From positions 1-35,142 of the forward strand of contig CAYXVU010000038.1 of assembly GCA_964468725.1 (NCBI GenBank): 35,142 nucleotides of DNA, read 5' to 3'. Made by a program: the position numbers and the translations under genes. The notes beneath the pieces are model-generated. The model was not told the origin of the DNA, made no database searches, and saw nothing but the letters and a program-made list of their open reading frames with translations. The stretch's first letter is position 1; every line of letters starts with the position of its first letter. The DNA is from CAYXVU01 sp964468725 (GTDB lineage: Bacteria; Acidobacteriota; Blastocatellia; UBA7656). Of the stretch, positions 32,408-35,142 are shown piece by piece.

Positions 32408-32660
32408 CAAGTTCTGAGGTAATCGGCTGAGGCTTGGATACTCAACCGCGAAGCTCCGATACTCACTGATGAGAAGTAGAGGCTCAACCGTGAAGCTCTG
32501 ATACTCATTGATGAGAAGTAAAGACTCAACGGCGAAGCTCTGATGCTCATTGATGAGGAGTAGAGGCTCAACGCTGAAGCTCTGATACTCAGATTCGAGG
32601 CAGGGAGACTCAGCGGTGCAAGCCGGAACTTTATTGGTCGGGTTCCAACTCTCAACCGTC
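32408..32660. repeat. 42-bp tandem repeat array (about six copies, outer copies degenerate)
   Basis: GAAGCTCYGAT recurs exactly 42 bases apart at 32450, 32492, 32534 and 32576. Each unit also contains CTCATTGATGAGAAGTAGAG-like and CTCAACSG-like parts. A degenerate copy lies on each side. Because 42 is a multiple of three, two minus-strand frames stay open through the array, and each would give a 14-residue repeat, but neither has a ribosome site or a known family. Confidence 0.85.
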
Positions 32661-32702
32661 AAGGTCAAAGCCTTATACTGAGTTGCAACCCAACCTGAGA
32701 TG

Positions 32703-32766
32703 GTTGAGCAGCGGTCTCTGACCGCTGTTCGTAAGAAAGGTCGGCGGTCAGAGACCGCCGCTCAAC
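32703..32766. repeat. Large palindromic (REP-like) element
   Basis: The 25-base arms 32703-32727 and 32742-32766 are complementary except for two G-U-type differences, around a 14-base loop. Each arm is itself a smaller palindrome with core GCGGTCTCTGACCGC. It lies between the convergent 31872 gene and ruvA and could end transcription from both sides, although no clear U-tract follows. Confidence 0.75.
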
Positions 32767-32820
32767 GAAGTATTTCATCTTGTTTTGCAATTCCGTTCGG
32801 AATGCGGCAACCTTTGACTT

Positions 32821-33429
32821 TCAGCGAGAGAGACGGGCGAGCGATTTTTTCAGCAGAGATTGGATGGTGTGTTCGCCTTCTTCGCGCAGGGCAGCATCCA
32901 CCGCCCGTTCGGCAATGGGTTTGGGATAGCCGAGCGCGATGAGCGCGGCGATGGTATCGTCTCTGAGCATCGGTTCGGCGGTGCGCGTCGGGGCGGCGGT
33001 TGCAATGCCTGCTTCTTCAACGACGATAGCGCCGACTTTATCGCGCAGTTCGATAACCAGCCGCTCGGCGGTCTTGCGTCCGATGCCGGGCACAGCGGTT
33101 AAGCGCGCGAGGTCGTTGGCTTGAATCCCGCGCACCAAATCGGCTGCCGATAAACCGGAGAGTACCGTGATGGCGAGTTTCGGACCAATGCCGGTGACGC
33201 TCGTCAACTTCAAAAAGAGTTCTTTCTCGCTTGCCGTCGCAAAGCCGAAGAGTTGAATGGCATCTTCGCGGACGTTGGTCTGGATTCTCAAGGTGACAGC
33301 AGCCCCAACGTCACCGATGACATAGAAGGTCGAAAGCGGAATCGTGACTTCATAACCCACCCCGCCAACATCAAGGATGAGCGTATTGGGTTGTTTACTG
33401 GCGATCTGCCCGGTCAGTTGCGCGATCAA
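32821..33429 (-). CDS. ruvA: Holliday junction branch-migration protein RuvA
   Basis: The 202-residue protein has the three RuvA domains. The N-terminal OB fold begins (M)IAQLTGQIASKQPNTLILDV; two helix-hairpin-helix motifs follow (LTSVTGIGPKLAITVLSGL and LTAVPGIGRKTAERLVIEL). The C-terminal domain III (IAALIALGYPKPIAERAVDA) contacts RuvB. RuvA holds the four-way junction while RuvB drives migration. The frame extends upstream, but the TTG at 33429 gives the canonical N-terminus and is preceded by AAGGGG at short distance. Neither ruvB nor ruvC is in the window. Confidence 0.94.
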   Translation of the reverse strand: MIAQLTGQIASKQPNTLILDVGGVGYEVTIPLSTFYVIGDVGAAVTLRIQTNVREDAIQLFGFATASEKELFLKLTSVTGIGPKLAITVLSGLSAADLVRGIQANDLARLTAVPGIGRKTAERLVIELRDKVGAIVVEEAGIATAAPTRTAEPMLRDDTIAALIALGYPKPIAERAVDAALREEGEHTIQSLLKKSLARLSR

Positions 33430-33625
33430 ATTGATCCCCTTAGCCAAGAGAGGTTGCCGAATGAATAGGGGGGCTACAAACAACTAATGATTTCGCCTTG
33501 ATCCCCCATCCGTTTACGAAAGCGGCTTTGAGTGTACGCAAGCGTTTCGAGGAGTGTCAACGCGCATGGTTTGCTGTTCGCCTTACTCTCTCTGCGCGGG
33601 AAAGGCAATGAGGTTGTGCCGCCTC
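33430..33625. other. Intergenic region between the nucleotidyltransferase gene and ruvA
   Basis: About 195 bases upstream of ruvA contain no supported gene, RNA or strong promoter. Confidence 0.3.
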
Positions 33626-34981
33626 TCACAATAGGTGTCGGGCAGCGGCGAGGGCTGCGTCAAGGTCGGGAATCTGCCCATCAAGCTGCTGCTCGTAGAC
33701 GCGGCGAAGAATCTCTCCCATGCGCGGGCCGGGCGCGATACCCGCTTCGATCAAGTGTCGCCCCATCAAAAGGGGTTGGGGAGGTGCATGCTCAACACCG
33801 AGTCGGCGGGCGCATTCGATTAGCCACTCTTGCGCGTCGGCTTGCGCTGTGCGAGCCAGGGCCTCGGCTTTGCTCACACGATAGAGCAGCCCGATGTCAA
33901 CGCGACGAGACAAACGACGAATATCGCCATCCGTCGTTTGTTCTCGCTGCTTGAAGAATTGCTCCGCTACGGCTTGCTCGCGTATGAGGTTGAGCACCTG
34001 TCCGCGCACGTTGTAACCCGCAATTGTATGTACGCCAAGCGTGTCGAGAAGAGTGACTGCGCGTGTCAGTTGAGGCGCATCGCCGGTAGCAGCTTGAGCG
34101 CCGTCACCGGCAATGCAACCGGCAGCCGGATCGAGGTCGAGACTGAGCGCCGCCAACATCACGGTGATTCGTCTTTCTTTGCTGAGGTCGGCAATCAACG
34201 GAACCGCTTCATCCAACCGTTGCCGGGTGCGGGTGAAGGCATCGCGGCCAGCGTCATCCACATCGCGCCCGACGAGCGCGAGCAAAGCAGGAAAGCGCGT
34301 ATTCAATACACCGAGTTCGCACGCAACCGTTAGGCCAAGAGACGGGCGAGCCGCGAGTAATAACAGCTTTTCGACTTCGCCCCAAATGCGCTCATGCGGC
34401 AAGTCTGAAAGATCAATCGAACGGCAGAGCGCAGCCGTCGGCGCATCTACGCTCAGGTTGAACCGCGCGGCCAGTTGCACAGCGCGCAGCACGCGCAGGC
34501 TGTCGTCTATAAAGGTATCGGCGGCGACGGCGCGAAGGGTCTTCTTTTTCAGGTCTACCACGCCGCCATAGGGGTCAATGATTTCGTGAGTCAGCGGGTC
34601 GAGGAGGATGGCATTGATGGTGAAATCGCGGCGGCGCGCGGCTTCCGAAAAGCTCATGTGCGGGTCGCCTTCGATAGTGAAGCCGCGATGGCCGCGCCCA
34701 TATTTCGATTCGCGTCGCGGAATCGAAACATCCACTTCGAATCGTTCCGCATCGTGATAGAAAGCCAGTTTGTAGATGGCAAAACTTTCGCCAACAGTAT
34801 TGACCGGCGCAAAGCGTTCGAGCAGGCGACGCAGTTCGGCAGGCTCGGTGCCATAGACTTCAATATCATAGTCTTTCGATTCGCTGCCGAGCAGGTAATC
34901 GCGCACGTAGCCACCGACCAGCACGCCGCGCCCACCTGCTTGGCCGATGCTTTCGCAGATTTGCAAAATTTCAGACCTCAT
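33626..34981 (-). CDS. CCA tRNA nucleotidyltransferase / poly(A) polymerase family protein
   Basis: The 451-residue class II nucleotidyltransferase adds CCA to tRNA 3' ends or, less likely, A tails to RNA. The head domain has the GGYVRDYLLG loop (23-32), the catalytic Asp pair in KDYDIEVYG, and the RRDFTINAILLDP motif. The neck has DDSLRVLRAVQLAARF and the DLPHERIWGEVEKLLL region. The C-terminal body is helical. There is no obvious HD-domain signature beyond the neck. The selC gene in this window encodes its own CCA, but other tRNAs may not. The start at 34981 has a weak ribosome site. It is the last complete gene before the right edge. Confidence 0.88.
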   Translation of the reverse strand: MRSEILQICESIGQAGGRGVLVGGYVRDYLLGSESKDYDIEVYGTEPAELRRLLERFAPVNTVGESFAIYKLAFYHDAERFEVDVSIPRRESKYGRGHRGFTIEGDPHMSFSEAARRRDFTINAILLDPLTHEIIDPYGGVVDLKKKTLRAVAADTFIDDSLRVLRAVQLAARFNLSVDAPTAALCRSIDLSDLPHERIWGEVEKLLLLAARPSLGLTVACELGVLNTRFPALLALVGRDVDDAGRDAFTRTRQRLDEAVPLIADLSKERRITVMLAALSLDLDPAAGCIAGDGAQAATGDAPQLTRAVTLLDTLGVHTIAGYNVRGQVLNLIREQAVAEQFFKQREQTTDGDIRRLSRRVDIGLLYRVSKAEALARTAQADAQEWLIECARRLGVEHAPPQPLLMGRHLIEAGIAPGPRMGEILRRVYEQQLDGQIPDLDAALAAARHLL

Positions 34982-35032
34982 CTTGATCGGTAGAGCCTCG
35001 AAGGTAAAAAGTCGAAGGTCGGATGTTGAAGA

Positions 35033-35142
35033 TTAGCCTTGAATGATAACCGTAAAAGGGATGGTTAGGTGATAGGCGACGATGACGAACAGCAAGAACG
35101 AGAAGGTCGCCCCCCCTCTCTTTTACCCAATTACCCGTTCAC
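35033..35142 (-). pseudogene. Possible C-terminal fragment of a membrane protein at the window edge
   Basis: On the minus strand the frame ending at a TAA at 35033 reads GATFSFLLFVIVAYHLTIPF and a few more residues, a hydrophobic segment that could be the last membrane helix of a protein. The same frame meets a stop about 28 codons upstream, near a run of seven G. A different frame is open across that point, so a one-base length change in the G run could restore a longer protein. Too little sequence is present to decide. Confidence 0.25.

Noticed and set aside
32408..32660. CRISPR array
   Set aside because: The repeats are contiguous, without unique spacers, and no cas genes are present.
32339..32668. 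109-codon minus-strand frame through the 42-bp repeats
   Set aside because: The frame is open because the repeat length is a multiple of three; a second frame is also open, and there is no ribosome site or known family.

Overview
The window looks like chromosomal DNA of a Gram-negative (diderm) bacterium of moderate GC content. LpxC and an LptE-like lipoprotein point to a lipopolysaccharide outer membrane. The paired DUF1501/DUF1800 proteins, the TPR-CHAT protein with a sigma/anti-sigma pair, the subtilase with GVLLSD repeats, and the order of housekeeping genes suggest Acidobacteriota, probably near Blastocatellia. That assignment rests on gene content recalled from memory, not on a phylogeny.

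Layout. Bases 1-546 hold the end of a leucine-rich-repeat protein and decayed extracellular-domain remnants. A nitrilase-family hydrolase, a selenocysteine tRNA gene and a hotdog thioesterase follow on the minus strand. lpxC (+), a Dabb protein (-) and rpsT (+, with a strong promoter and terminator) come next. From 4.4 to 18.05 kb nearly everything is on the minus strand: a HAD phosphatase, a SAM methyltransferase next to a family 1 encapsulin shell gene, holA-lptE, a DUF1501/DUF1800 pair, a GNAT acetyltransferase, a secreted subtilase with C-terminal hexapeptide repeats, and leuS. The leuS, lptE-holA and rpsT genes look like pieces of one ancestral cluster now interrupted by accessory genes.

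Bases 18.5-26.4 kb carry a co-oriented set read right to left: a small leader ORF, a sigma factor with two region-4-like segments, a zinc-finger anti-sigma factor with one membrane helix, a membrane-anchored TPR-CHAT (caspase-like) protein, a small secreted protein, a CsgG-like protein and a VWA lipoprotein. The CHAT gene overlaps the anti-sigma gene by four bases. This is the best candidate in the window for a poorly described signalling system. The second is the encapsulin, which has no recognisable cargo gene beside it.

Bases 26.5-28.2 kb encode endonuclease IV and a DnaC-like ATPase (-). Bases 28.5-31.7 kb hold a Type IIG-like restriction-modification gene (+) split by what looks like one extra T; the region is visibly more A/T-rich than its surroundings. 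A small conserved protein, a 42-bp tandem-repeat array and a large palindromic element follow. The window closes with ruvA, a CCA-adding-enzyme-like nucleotidyltransferase, and a possible fragment of a membrane protein at the right edge.
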